A DNA stretch of 26,591 nt from Phycisphaerae bacterium (GCA_002718515.1 PBEX01000028.1:1-26591); one strand, 5' to 3'; numbered from the stretch's first letter, positions 6,991 to 15,440 are shown. Numbers and translations: made by a program. Notes: generated by a model not told the origin, from the sequence alone.

Positions 6991-9900
6991 GTATACTCCT
7001 CCTCAGCAATTTCTACTGGTGCAGCGGCTTGTTCTGGTGGTGCGAGATCACCATACGCTGCAGCTAACGCAAGTTCAATGAGCCGAGTTCGCTCATTGAG
7101 TGCTTCCTCTCTTAACAACTCATCTTCCTTTAAATCAAAATATCTGGCGCCTTCAATCCAAGTTTGCAAGCAAAGAGATGTAGTCGCAAGTGGATCACCA
7201 TTCCAAACAGCGATGTCTGCTTGTTTGCCTTTTTCAAGTGATCCCACATCGCCATCGATGTGTAGTTGTTTGGCTGGATTGATTGTGACAAGGGCTAAGG
7301 CATCCTCTGAACTTAAATCACCCCAGCGAACGCCTTTGGCGGCCTCAGTGTTCATTCGTCTCGCCTGGTCATTTGAATCGCTGTTGAATGAAACAACTGC
7401 GCCAACATCATGCATGATTGCGCCGTTATGAGGAATTGCATCCATGACTTCTTCTTTATACGCCCACCAATCGCTAAAGCAACTTGCCCCAGCCCCGTGA
7501 TCAGCAATAATCTCTGCAACTTTGTAACCCTCTAGGACGTGTTGAAGTGTGCCAATTGTGAATCCAAGTTCTTCAGCAAGTCGAAGGAGCATGAGAATTT
7601 CATCTTGTCTATAACTGTGACAATGGATGAGTCGGTCCCCATTTAGAATTTCAACAAGCGTATCTAGTTCCAAATCCTTTCGTGGCATGACGGTTCGGTG
7701 TTGCGTGTATTCAGGTGTGTTGTTCCATTCATCCCAAGCATCTTCATAATCTTGAGCGGCAAGGAATGCATCGCGGATAAATGCCTCAACACCCATTCGA
7801 GTATCTGGATATCTACCGGAGGACCGCTTCACATTCTCACCAAGTGCAAACTTAATGCCTGATTTTGCTTGCGGGAAGTGCATCGCATCAGAGTCATCGC
7901 CCCATCGAATTGAGACGACACTGTTTTGACCTCCGATTGGATTTGCAGAGCCGTGCAACTGATTTGCTGCTGTTAGACCTCCTGCGAGTTGCCTGTACCA
8001 ATCAACGTCATCAGGATCGATGACATCTTCCATTCTCACTTCCGCAGTATTTGCTTCAGTCCACTCATTGACTCCGCCGCGAAGTCCAGTGTGACTATGG
8101 CAGTCGATGAGTCCAGGTGTCAGGTGAAGTCCCTTAGCAACGAAAACATTTTCGCCAAATCGTGTTGGAGGTGCTTCATTCATAGAACCCACAAAGTCAA
8201 TCTTTCCATCCCGAATGATGAGACAACCATCTTCAATGATGCCATCTTCAGCACAAGTCCATACAGTGACATGTTCAAATCGAATGTCTTGTTTGGATGG
8301 GGGAGATAACTTGCCGTACGACCCAAAGGGTACAGGGAGGGGCTCGATGACGAATTGCTCATCTTCAAACTCCTCTGGTTGTTCATCGCCTAACTTTAAA
8401 TACAGAGTTGAATCGGTTGGCCCGCCAGTGAGTGTGCCACGGAGTACGGTTCCATCAAGCGTTGCATCGAACTCTCTTCTTGAACCATCACGACTTTCAA
8501 TCCATCCGCTCATCTTCCCAGTAGACGCATCAATGAAGTATTCATTTATTGTTTTATCCTGAGAGCCGATGTTAAAGATTGCCGCACTGCCCTCTACAGC
8601 AGGGATGACAATAGAAATGTCTAGTTTGGTCGGCCCAACATCTAACTTACCTGTGTAACACGTTCCAGTTTGTTCTTCGTTGTATTCTTCAATTGGTTCG
8701 CCCCAGACGGCCAAACGATCTCCATTTGCAAGAGTTAATGAACCAGTTAAGTTGTCACCAACTGCAACGAGAATCAATGACCCCCAGCCACTTTGTCCAA
8801 TAGATGTAGCGTCCATCGTTGCGGTGATTCCATCTCGGTTGATGCTTGTATTTCTCAGGGTGATTCGCTGTTCTTCATTATCAGCAAGTGAAAACCGCTT
8901 CTTCTCTTGGTCTATGTTTGCTTCAACCATCTCATCACCAATATGCAGAGCGAAAGAGTTTGCGCCGCTTGGGACTCGGTCACGTTCTAATCGATGTCGA
9001 TTGCCATTAATCCAGATATCTCGGAGGGTTCGATCAGGGTCGAGAATATCCCCATCGATGAGTTGAATGTTTGCGTATGCGCCCTGCGTAATGGTGCCGA
9101 GCCGTTCCTTTAATCCCATCATTTCTGCAGGCACAGTAGTCAGTGAAGCGAGTGCTTCTTCCTCACTCAGCCCCTTATCGATGGACTTTTCAATATTACG
9201 TAGAAACTCGCTTCCGTGATTGCAACCATCCATTGTGATTGCAACCGGTAAACCCTCATTCATTAGACGCTTTGGATTAGTTGGTGCTTGTTCCCAATCC
9301 ATGAGTGTTCGCAAACTCAAATTGTCAATCTTATCTGGCGTCGAGACATCAGGGCGTCTCGGAAAATTAACTGGAACGACTATCGGCTTCCCTAAGCGAG
9401 CAATCTCTTTTGTTCGTCGATACTCTTTACCGCAACCAAGAAACGCATAATCAAATCCAAACTCATTAGCTAAATCGCGTGCCCTAAACACATCAGATTC
9501 ATGTTTCAAATCAAACAAAACGCTTTGGTTTCCTTCAACTACATCTTTCAATGCGACGAATGCTACGCTTGGCATCGGCGGAATAGCCAAACCCTGATTT
9601 GCAACATCTACATTATGAGCATGCCAGATTGAGTCGTACAATGTTTGACGCATGAGTGCAACGGACCCGCAGAGTGCGCCGGGATATGAAGCGCTTCCCC
9701 ACGATCCTCCATAATCAAAGCGAAGTGTCATCGGACCAGTTGCAACATAAGCGCCTCGTCGTTCTTGCGATGCATCAATTGGGATGCAAGCGGTTGAACC
9801 AGATGCAATACCGGAATCAGGCACGATGCATGCTGCACCAAAGCCAGTTTCGCGAAGTGTGTCCATTCGACCATCAGGCATGGGTAAAGAAGTTGCATGA

Positions 9901-10268
9901 ATCTCTGGATGAATGCGGACATTTGGATGCTTGCCGTCGCTGCCTTGCTGTTGGATGACTTGTACTGGTAACTTTGATTCAATAAAGGCGGGCGCGAGCG
10001 TAAGGCCTTCGGCGATAACTATTGTTGTGCCATCTGGAATGTTGACTTCGTCAACTTCTCCAACAGCGACGATTGCGCCATCTTCGATGACTACAGTGCC
10101 GTGCTCGATCGATTCTGTAGGTGACACAATAATGTGCGCGCCAACGATAGCGGTAGAACTTGGTGAAGTTTCACGCATGCCATTTGTTGGTGAAATTGGA
10201 TGAGCTTCCAATGTCGAAGACATGGATAGAACGGTTGGAACAAAAAACAATCTCAATATTAGTTTCAT
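6975..10268 (-). CDS. Secreted double amidohydrolase: degenerate module plus complete module
   Basis: A large exported protein (1097 residues from ATG 10268). That start is chosen because MKLILRLFFVPTVLSMSSTLEAHP is a signal peptide; an upstream start would add 17 residues. Residues about 30-430 form one amidohydrolase-like module whose metal motif is lost (LAPAFIESKLPVQV where GxxDxHxH belongs). Residues about 430-670 are beta-rich, with no motif I recognise. Residues about 670-1080 form a second module with all expected ligands: GLIDCHSH (His724, His726), LIHCHS, TLQHVLEGYK and SFNSDSND, ending in VGSLEKGKQADIAVWNGDP. The second module probably hydrolyses a cyclic amide, imide or peptide-like bond outside the cytoplasm; the substrate is unknown. 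It overlaps the degenerate downstream gene by 16 bases. Confidence 0.87.
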   Translation of the reverse strand: MKLILRLFFVPTVLSMSSTLEAHPISPTNGMRETSPSSTAIVGAHIIVSPTESIEHGTVVIEDGAIVAVGEVDEVNIPDGTTIVIAEGLTLAPAFIESKLPVQVIQQQGSDGKHPNVRIHPEIHATSLPMPDGRMDTLRETGFGAACIVPDSGIASGSTACIPIDASQERRGAYVATGPMTLRFDYGGSWGSASYPGALCGSVALMRQTLYDSIWHAHNVDVANQGLAIPPMPSVAFVALKDVVEGNQSVLFDLKHESDVFRARDLANEFGFDYAFLGCGKEYRRTKEIARLGKPIVVPVNFPRRPDVSTPDKIDNLSLRTLMDWEQAPTNPKRLMNEGLPVAITMDGCNHGSEFLRNIEKSIDKGLSEEEALASLTTVPAEMMGLKERLGTITQGAYANIQLIDGDILDPDRTLRDIWINGNRHRLERDRVPSGANSFALHIGDEMVEANIDQEKKRFSLADNEEQRITLRNTSINRDGITATMDATSIGQSGWGSLILVAVGDNLTGSLTLANGDRLAVWGEPIEEYNEEQTGTCYTGKLDVGPTKLDISIVIPAVEGSAAIFNIGSQDKTINEYFIDASTGKMSGWIESRDGSRREFDATLDGTVLRGTLTGGPTDSTLYLKLGDEQPEEFEDEQFVIEPLPVPFGSYGKLSPPSKQDIRFEHVTVWTCAEDGIIEDGCLIIRDGKIDFVGSMNEAPPTRFGENVFVAKGLHLTPGLIDCHSHTGLRGGVNEWTEANTAEVRMEDVIDPDDVDWYRQLAGGLTAANQLHGSANPIGGQNSVVSIRWGDDSDAMHFPQAKSGIKFALGENVKRSSGRYPDTRMGVEAFIRDAFLAAQDYEDAWDEWNNTPEYTQHRTVMPRKDLELDTLVEILNGDRLIHCHSYRQDEILMLLRLAEELGFTIGTLQHVLEGYKVAEIIADHGAGASCFSDWWAYKEEVMDAIPHNGAIMHDVGAVVSFNSDSNDQARRMNTEAAKGVRWGDLSSEDALALVTINPAKQLHIDGDVGSLEKGKQADIAVWNGDPLATTSLCLQTWIEGARYFDLKEDELLREEALNERTRLIELALAAAYGDLAPPEQAAAPVEIAEEEYTCQHH

Positions 10269-10322
10269 AACGAAACGATGATAGCAAAGCGATAACTTTG
10301 CCGCTCTATATCCACACACTTA

Positions 10323-10352
10323 TACCTGAAAAAGAAAAACTAAACTGTTAAG
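10323..10352 (-). terminator. Weak T-rich terminator candidate after the RRM gene
   Basis: Read on the minus strand, a short imperfect stem (CTTAA-CAG-TTTAG) overlapping the stop is followed by TTTTTCTTTTT. The T tract is strong and the stem is weak. Confidence 0.35.
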
Positions 10353-10596
10353 TTCTTTTTGGAGTTGCTTCGCTACATTTTATGGCTCGACCATCAAACT
10401 CAACGCCGTCACACTCTTCAATTGCTTTTCTAGCTGCGTCATCGTCGTCAATGGTGACAAAACCAAATCCGCGTGAGCGTCCTGTGTTTTTGTCAGTGAT
10501 AACAACTGCGTCTGATACGGCACCGAATTGCTCAAAGTGAGCCTTAAGTGATTCGGTATCTGTTCCCCAACTAAGATTTCCTACATACAATTTCAT
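10348..10596 (-). CDS. Small RRM RNA-binding protein
   Basis: A single RNA recognition motif in 82 residues. RNP2 is KLYVGNLSW at residues 2-10 and RNP1 is RGFGFVTI near residues 43-50, with the beta-alpha-beta spacing of bacterial RRM proteins (the cyanobacterial Rbp type). It lacks a Gly-rich tail. Such proteins bind single-stranded RNA, and some are induced by cold, but no role is shown here. The start has AGGA about nine bases upstream on the minus strand. The 174-base divergent spacer before it contains a long inverted repeat that would lie in its leader if transcription begins far upstream. Family identification is firm. Confidence 0.93.
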   Translation of the reverse strand: MKLYVGNLSWGTDTESLKAHFEQFGAVSDAVVITDKNTGRSRGFGFVTIDDDDAARKAIEECDGVEFDGRAIKCSEATPKRT

Positions 10597-10648
10597 TTGT
10601 ATCCTAACCCTTAAAACATTCCGACCGCAGGCATCGAATAACTCTCAA

Positions 10649-10701
10649 TACTCTTACAATTGGCGACCGGGCCAAAGTGAGGTTTACTGATTGTAAGAGT
10701 A
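10649..10701. repeat. 12-bp perfect inverted repeat in a divergent promoter region
   Basis: TACTCTTACAAT (10649-10660) is exactly complementary in inverted order to ATTGTAAGAGTA (10690-10701), 29 bases apart. A smaller TTGGC/GCCAA stem (10660-10664, 10671-10675) abuts the left arm, sharing base 10660. The arms are about 41 bases centre to centre, close to four helical turns. It could be an RNA hairpin in the leader of the RRM gene or a pair of operator half-sites. Confidence 0.7.
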
Positions 10702-10717
10702 AAAATAGATAATGTGA

Positions 10718-10735
10718 TGAATTTGCATAAATTCA
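10718..10735. repeat. AT-rich palindrome before the FG-GAP gene
   Basis: TGAATTT-GCAT-AAATTCA is a perfect 7-bp dyad ending 35 bases before the lipoprotein gene's ATG. It just follows a GATAAT (10708-10713), a possible -10 box. It is an operator-like site of unknown regulator. Confidence 0.4.
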
Positions 10736-10770
10736 CTGAGAAAACAGGTCTTTTTGAGCGATAAATCAGT

Positions 10771-13482
10771 ATGCAATTGAAGATTGGACTGTTTTTTACA
10801 TGTTTTGTTCTGTATTCCTGTTCTGAATCTCAAAATCCAGAGATTTCGGAACCTCTGTCTACTGGGGCTAAAATGCCAACTTGGAGTTTGCTTGGGAATG
10901 CCAAAAATGCAATCCATCATCCGAGCATTGCCCATGTCAAACTTGTTGATGTGCAAAATGATGGAACTCTTGAAGTCCTCGTTTGTGATGTTACGGAGCA
11001 ACAAGTTACACTTATTGAGCAGTCAGTCGATGGCTCGTTTGTTGAACGAACGATACTTGATGAAGTAAAAGCTCCTGTCCATGCTGAACTTGCTGATATT
11101 GATGGAGATGGGGATAACGATGTGCTTGTTGCAGCGATGGGAGTCATACTTCCGTCAACCGCGTATTCCGGTCAAATTTTCATCCTAGAAAATAATGGAG
11201 CGGGTCAATTCCAATCTCATCTCATCGCTGATCAGACAGACCGAGTAACAGACGTGCGAGCTGGCGACTTTGATGGTGATGGAGATTTAGATATTGCATC
11301 TGCACAATTCGGATACACACAAGGCAAAGTGCGTTGGTATGAAAATGTTGGAGGCTTTGAGTTTATTCCTCACCAATTGATTGACAGGAGTGGTGCAATT
11401 CATACGCCGGTTGTCGACATTGACAATGATGGTGATTTAGATATCGTCGCACTACTCAGTCAAGAATGGGAAACGGTTGTTGCATTTGTAAATGATGGTG
11501 AAGGTAACTTTATGCCGGTCATTTTGCATGACGTTGCTGACGCAGATTTTTCATCTTCTGGAATTGCTATTGCTGATATAGATAGTGATGGTGACAGTGA
11601 TGTCGTTTGGACGAATGGAGACGCATTTATTGCAGTTGATTACAGACCGCTACCAACACATGGCTTGCAGTGGTTAGAGAACAAAGGGAATCTAGAGTTT
11701 GAATATCATCGTATCGGTCAAATGGACGGGGCTTATAGTCCTCGCGTGATTGATTTTGATTTAGATGGCGACCAAGACATCATTACAGTATCAGAGTTTG
11801 CATACTGGGATGATCCGACTGCAGTGAGTCTGAGATGGTGGTCACAAGAAGATGATGGTTCATTTACGCCTTACAACCTTGCGCAAAAACCAACGCACCT
11901 TGTGACATGTGATGTAGGTGACATTGATGGTGATGGAACGATTGACATCGTTGCTGGGGGAATGGCACTCTATCCACCCTTTGAAGAGATCGAAAGAGTT
12001 GTTTGTTGGCACAACCCATTCAATGCCGAAGGTATTGCTTCTCTTAGCAGCGATAATGGCTTGAGGAGTTTTCAAGGCACAACTGAAATTGATGCAATGA
12101 GAGCTCATGCGAATGGGCATAACCCTGAAGATTACTATCGAGAAGCGATTGAGCTGTTTCAAGATGAGCCAAAGTGGCCTTATCTTTTAGGTTTGTACAA
12201 ACTCTCAGAGGGAAACAGTAAAGAGGCACTCCGTTTATTTTTACAAGCCAGCGCGTTAACGAGTGATTATGTGCCACTCCAGATTCGTCTAGGGGAGCTG
12301 TATGCAGGAATGAGTGATGTTGCGAAAGCGAAAAATTACTTGTTAAAAGCAGATTCAGATTATGCCAAAACAGTGTTAGCCCAATTATTGTTTGATACCG
12401 GTGAGCATCAACAAGCAATTGAAATATTGAGTCAAGCTTCTCATCCAAATGCACAAAACTTACTCGTTTTAATGCGTGCAAAAACAAAAGGCGATCCAGT
12501 TGAGATTGAGAATGCATTTGATATGGGCTTGCAAATGGATGATCCTTGGAAGAAAGAGATGGAATCCTATTGTGATTCTGCGCATATGCTCATCACGCTC
12601 GCTCAAGCAGCAGTTATCAACAATGATTTTGACGAAGCGACATCGCTTCTGAATAAAGCACTTCAGATAGATGCAAACAGCTGTGATGCACGACTTGGTC
12701 TTGCAAACATTTTGCTAAATCCTAATCAAATCTCGACGGAGCATATTCAACTTGCCCTGAACCATCTTCAAAGAGGTTTAATGAGTGAGCCAGACCATCT
12801 TATGGCGCGTTCAAAGTATGCATGGGCTCTTTACCTTGCGAATAAACCAAGTGAAGCGAGGAGTGAATGGAACGAAGTCTTAGCCGTGGAGCCAAATCAC
12901 GGACCTTCATTGACAAATCTTGCTCAACTTGAATTGCAGTTAAACAATAATCAGCGAGCATATGAGTTGTACACCAAGTCATTCCAGATTCCTGATGACG
13001 CGCCATTCTCACTCTCCAAAGATAAAAAGCTTAGATCAGCAGTGTATTATCGCTTTGCAATTGTTGCTAAACGATTAAAGAGGATTGCTGAAGCAGAGCG
13101 TGCCTTGATTGATGCTATTGAACTTGACTCAGAGAATGCAACTTATTTGTTTGAACTTGGCAATCTTTACATTGGAACAAAATCCTATGCTCAAGCCGAG
13201 CTGTTTTTGCTCAAAGCAGTTCAGTTTGACGCTGAAAATGCAATGCTTAACACGGCAATTGGTTACATGCGATACAGCCAATCAAGATTCCCAGAAGCTT
13301 TGGAGTATTTTCAAAAATCGATTTCAATCGATTCTTCAAAGGCATTAACGTGGTATCACCTTGCAAACACACAACGCTTATTAGGAATGAAAGAAGACTC
13401 GCTTCAAAGTATTCGTATTGCGCTCAAACTTCAACCTAATTTTCAAGCCGCGAAGCAACTGCTTAATGAGATGACACGTTAG
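10771..13482 (+). CDS. Lipoprotein with FG-GAP (VCBS) propeller and TPR domain
   Basis: A 903-residue surface or periplasmic lipoprotein. The signal ends in a lipobox-like LYSC with Cys17. Asp-rich FG-GAP/VCBS motifs (consensus DxDGDGDxDI) recur near residues 60, 109, 167, 217, 270, 330 and 385. That makes seven repeats at 49-59 residue spacing, which fits a seven-bladed beta-propeller with calcium-binding loops. From about residue 445 to the end the chain is helical TPR repeats (for example PYLLGLYKLSEGNSKEALRLF and ATYLFELGNLYIGTKSYAQAE), probably a protein-docking solenoid. The combination is a scaffold, not an enzyme, and its ligand is unknown. Its stop overlaps that of panD by four bases. 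The divergent RRM gene shares its upstream region. Confidence 0.87.
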   Translation: MQLKIGLFFTCFVLYSCSESQNPEISEPLSTGAKMPTWSLLGNAKNAIHHPSIAHVKLVDVQNDGTLEVLVCDVTEQQVTLIEQSVDGSFVERTILDEVKAPVHAELADIDGDGDNDVLVAAMGVILPSTAYSGQIFILENNGAGQFQSHLIADQTDRVTDVRAGDFDGDGDLDIASAQFGYTQGKVRWYENVGGFEFIPHQLIDRSGAIHTPVVDIDNDGDLDIVALLSQEWETVVAFVNDGEGNFMPVILHDVADADFSSSGIAIADIDSDGDSDVVWTNGDAFIAVDYRPLPTHGLQWLENKGNLEFEYHRIGQMDGAYSPRVIDFDLDGDQDIITVSEFAYWDDPTAVSLRWWSQEDDGSFTPYNLAQKPTHLVTCDVGDIDGDGTIDIVAGGMALYPPFEEIERVVCWHNPFNAEGIASLSSDNGLRSFQGTTEIDAMRAHANGHNPEDYYREAIELFQDEPKWPYLLGLYKLSEGNSKEALRLFLQASALTSDYVPLQIRLGELYAGMSDVAKAKNYLLKADSDYAKTVLAQLLFDTGEHQQAIEILSQASHPNAQNLLVLMRAKTKGDPVEIENAFDMGLQMDDPWKKEMESYCDSAHMLITLAQAAVINNDFDEATSLLNKALQIDANSCDARLGLANILLNPNQISTEHIQLALNHLQRGLMSEPDHLMARSKYAWALYLANKPSEARSEWNEVLAVEPNHGPSLTNLAQLELQLNNNQRAYELYTKSFQIPDDAPFSLSKDKKLRSAVYYRFAIVAKRLKRIAEAERALIDAIELDSENATYLFELGNLYIGTKSYAQAELFLLKAVQFDAENAMLNTAIGYMRYSQSRFPEALEYFQKSISIDSSKALTWYHLANTQRLLGMKEDSLQSIRIALKLQPNFQAAKQLLNEMTR

Positions 13483-13871
13483 CAAGTGATTGAATTGAAT
13501 AAACTTGGTTCGTATTCAAACTCTTGAGCAATCGTGTTATCCTCATTCATGATGAGTATTTTTGGTTTATGAGTTTCATACTCATCATCGTGAAGTTGAG
13601 CCCAATGCATGATAATAACCTTGTCGCCAACATTAGCTAAATGGGCAGCAGCGCCATTGATGCCAATGATTCCTGAACCGGGCTCACCCTCGAAAACATA
13701 TGTTTCAAATCGAGCGCCAGTTGCACAGTTTGCAACGAGAATTGCATCGCTTGCACGCATGCCACATCGTTTCAATATATCTGTATCGATTGTTAGCGAG
13801 CCAGAATAGTCTGGTCGAGCTTCCGTTACTACGGCTTGGTGAATCTTGCTATGTAGTACCTTGCGAATCAT
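13479..13871 (-). CDS. panD: Aspartate 1-decarboxylase precursor
   Basis: This enzyme makes beta-alanine from L-aspartate for pantothenate and coenzyme A, using a pyruvoyl group formed by self-cleavage. Starting at ATG 13871 (AAGAGG eight bases upstream) gives 130 residues and puts the cleavage pair at Gly24-Ser25 in YSGSLTID. Lys9, Tyr22, Arg54 and Tyr58 then fall at the same numbers as in the E. coli enzyme, which supports that start over GTG 13892. The GSGIIGINGAAAHLANVGDKVIIM block is typical. It lies 33 bases downstream of the mscS-like gene on the same strand and may be co-transcribed with it. No other pantothenate gene is in the window. Confidence 0.96.
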   Translation of the reverse strand: MIRKVLHSKIHQAVVTEARPDYSGSLTIDTDILKRCGMRASDAILVANCATGARFETYVFEGEPGSGIIGINGAAAHLANVGDKVIIMHWAQLHDDEYETHKPKILIMNEDNTIAQEFEYEPSLFNSITC

Positions 13872-13879
13872 TTGAAAAA

Positions 13880-13885
13880 CCTCTT
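13880..13885 (-). promoter_or_regulatory. Ribosome binding site of panD
   Basis: AAGAGG on the minus strand, eight bases before ATG 13871. It selects this start over the GTG seven codons upstream. Confidence 0.6.
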
Positions 13886-13904
13886 CGAACACTACATTTT
13901 AGCG

Positions 13905-14663
13905 TTATTCGCCGCTTATGTCTGTCTTCGATTTCTTGATTTCGCTGCTATTAAAAATCGCGTTTGGAACATACATTGCCTCTCCATCTTCAGTTTCGAG
14001 CCATGTGGCATAAAGGCCAATTTTTGTAACTTTGCCGTTGATTTTTGACCCTGACTCAATTTGATCGCCAACTCCAAATGGTCTGTTAAACATGATGAGT
14101 AGTCCGCCAAAAAAGTTTGAGATGACGTCTTTTGATGCAAATGCAAATGCGGCACCACCTATTCCGCCGACAGTGATGATTGCGCTCATATTCATGCCTA
14201 CGGATTGCATGACAACAATACATCCAACTATCCAGGTGAGTACTACGCTAATGCTAGATAACGCTTGAATTGCTGTTGGGTCAAAGTCTGACTCGTGTTG
14301 CCAAGATTCGATCATCGAACTAAATGTGCGAATAAGTCGGCTGATAAACCATGTGACCATTAGCACAACGAATGCAATCCGTTTCAATGCAATCATGTCA
14401 ATGATTCCATACACCTTATCACCAACTGGGATTGTGAATTCGACGTTAAATGTGCCAGCCATTACTGCGTTTTGAATAGCGATTGAAATTGCAACAACCC
14501 AGATCGTCAAACTCAGAGGGAGAGGAAGTGATTTGCTAATAGCAGTTCGCAATTCTCCAAGTATACCTGTACCACCTTTACCAAACACGGCGATAATGAA
14601 GGTGGTCATAACTTGTGTAATTAATGCAACAAGCAAGGGCATGACTATTTTTGTAAAATCCAT
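13905..14663 (-). CDS. MscS-family mechanosensitive channel, short form
   Basis: An inner-membrane protein of 252 residues with about four hydrophobic helices followed by the MscS pore helix and beta domain. The pore segment is ITVGGIGGAAFAFASKDVISNFFGG, followed by IMFNRPFGVGDQIE, the usual turn into the beta domain, with KVTKIGLYATWLETEDGEAMYVPNAIF. These channels open under membrane tension and release solutes after osmotic down-shock. The chain ends only about 15 residues after VPNAIF, so the alpha/beta C-terminal cage domain of E. coli MscS is missing. No frameshift is obvious, since panD begins shortly after. It is preceded by a hairpin-rich spacer. Confidence 0.88.
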   Translation of the reverse strand: MDFTKIVMPLLVALITQVMTTFIIAVFGKGGTGILGELRTAISKSLPLPLSLTIWVVAISIAIQNAVMAGTFNVEFTIPVGDKVYGIIDMIALKRIAFVVLMVTWFISRLIRTFSSMIESWQHESDFDPTAIQALSSISVVLTWIVGCIVVMQSVGMNMSAIITVGGIGGAAFAFASKDVISNFFGGLLIMFNRPFGVGDQIESGSKINGKVTKIGLYATWLETEDGEAMYVPNAIFNSSEIKKSKTDISGE

Positions 14664-14687
14664 GCCTTCATCCTAGCAAAAGCACCC

Positions 14688-14839
14688 TGGACTTGGGAGG
14701 AATCTAAGTCCAAGGGGACCCATTAAAATCTCAAATTGTTGAGTTAAGATATTTTGGTGGTTTGCTCGTAGAGCAAACTGCAGGACTACTAAACATTCCA
14801 ATATCTTCGCTTCATCTTCATTGGCGAGCAGCCAATGAA
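14688..14839 (-). other. Hairpin-rich spacer, possible structured RNA
   Basis: The gap between the FMN reductase stop and the mscS-like start holds four local stems: TTCATTGGC/GCCAATGAA (14817-14839, 9 bp); GTTTGCTC/GAGCAAAC (14760-14778, 8 bp, 3-base loop), enclosed by AAGATATT/AATATCTT (14746-14807); CTCAA/TTGAG (14730-14743), followed by ATTTT on the minus strand; and TGGACTT/AAGTCCA (14688-14712). I could not match it to a known riboswitch class. It could be a leader RNA, a terminator region or a dispersed repeat. Confidence 0.45.
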
Positions 14840-14864
14840 CGCTAAGCAGGATTCATGCGTTGCA

Positions 14865-15440
14865 TTAATGTAGTGCGTTAATCACGCGGATAATTTCTTT
14901 TGCTTGAGATTGGACAGCGTTGTTCAATCCTTCATCTTTGACAGACTCTTCGTCAACAAGGTTAGTTCCTGCGTTTCCCACTGCGACTTGGTTCGGTAAA
15001 ACTAATGTTCCGATGCTTGCGAGGATAGCGCGGAGGTGATGAAGTCCCCGAAGACCTCCAAGTCCGCCAGGGGATGCAGCCATAATGCCTGCAATTTTTC
15101 CATTAAAACATGCCATGCGAGGGTCGTCGCTGTAGGGCCTGCTCATCCAGTCTATTGTGTTCTTTAAGATTCCTGTGAGTGAACCATTGTATTCAGGACT
15201 TGCAATGAGAAAGCCGTTGTGCGATTTCATGAGTTCTTTGAACGCGATGACTTCGTCCGGCATGCCATTGGCAGTTTCCCAGTCGGGGCAAAACAGTGGC
15301 ATTTGGTAGTCAGCAAGATTTGCAATTGTGACTTCTGCCCCAGTTTGCTGAGCATAATTCGCAGCAATCGTAACAAGTCGTTGATTGATTGATCCATTTC
15401 GTATGCTTCCAGAGAATGCGAGAATTTTAGGATTGGTCAT
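14865..15440 (-). CDS. NAD(P)H-dependent FMN reductase family flavoprotein
   Basis: A cytoplasmic flavodoxin-fold oxidoreductase of 191 residues, in the NADPH-dependent FMN reductase (SsuE/azoreductase-like) family. The phosphate-binding loop is FSGSIRNGSINQRL near the N terminus. The flavin and substrate motif SPEYNGSLTGILKNTIDWMSR lies in the middle, followed by a Gly-rich ASPGGLGGLRGLHHLR. It transfers electrons from NAD(P)H to FMN or to quinones and similar acceptors; the natural acceptor cannot be told from sequence. Its ATG overlaps the stop of the upstream PAP2-like gene (ATGA, 15437-15440), so it is the last gene of a coupled trio. Confidence 0.9.
   Translation of the reverse strand: MTNPKILAFSGSIRNGSINQRLVTIAANYAQQTGAEVTIANLADYQMPLFCPDWETANGMPDEVIAFKELMKSHNGFLIASPEYNGSLTGILKNTIDWMSRPYSDDPRMACFNGKIAGIMAASPGGLGGLRGLHHLRAILASIGTLVLPNQVAVGNAGTNLVDEESVKDEGLNNAVQSQAKEIIRVINALH

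Noticed and set aside
9656..9958. Plus-strand open frames inside the large amidohydrolase gene
   Set aside because: They are antisense to a well-supported coding frame and carry no recognisable domain.
13489..13503. The 15-mer ATTGAATTGAATAAA occurs here and again at 19073-19087
   Set aside because: One copy is inside the coding end of panD and the other in an AT-rich spacer. Low-complexity TGAAT runs explain it; there is no wider similarity around the copies.
14720..14830. Short minus-strand frames of about 10 and 21 codons in the structured spacer
   Set aside because: There is no ribosome binding site and the length is within chance. A leader-peptide role cannot be supported.
14688..14839. 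Integron attC site or tRNA in the hairpin-rich spacer
   Set aside because: The attC core (GTTRRRY) and its inverse pair are not placed correctly, and no cloverleaf or CCA end can be drawn.
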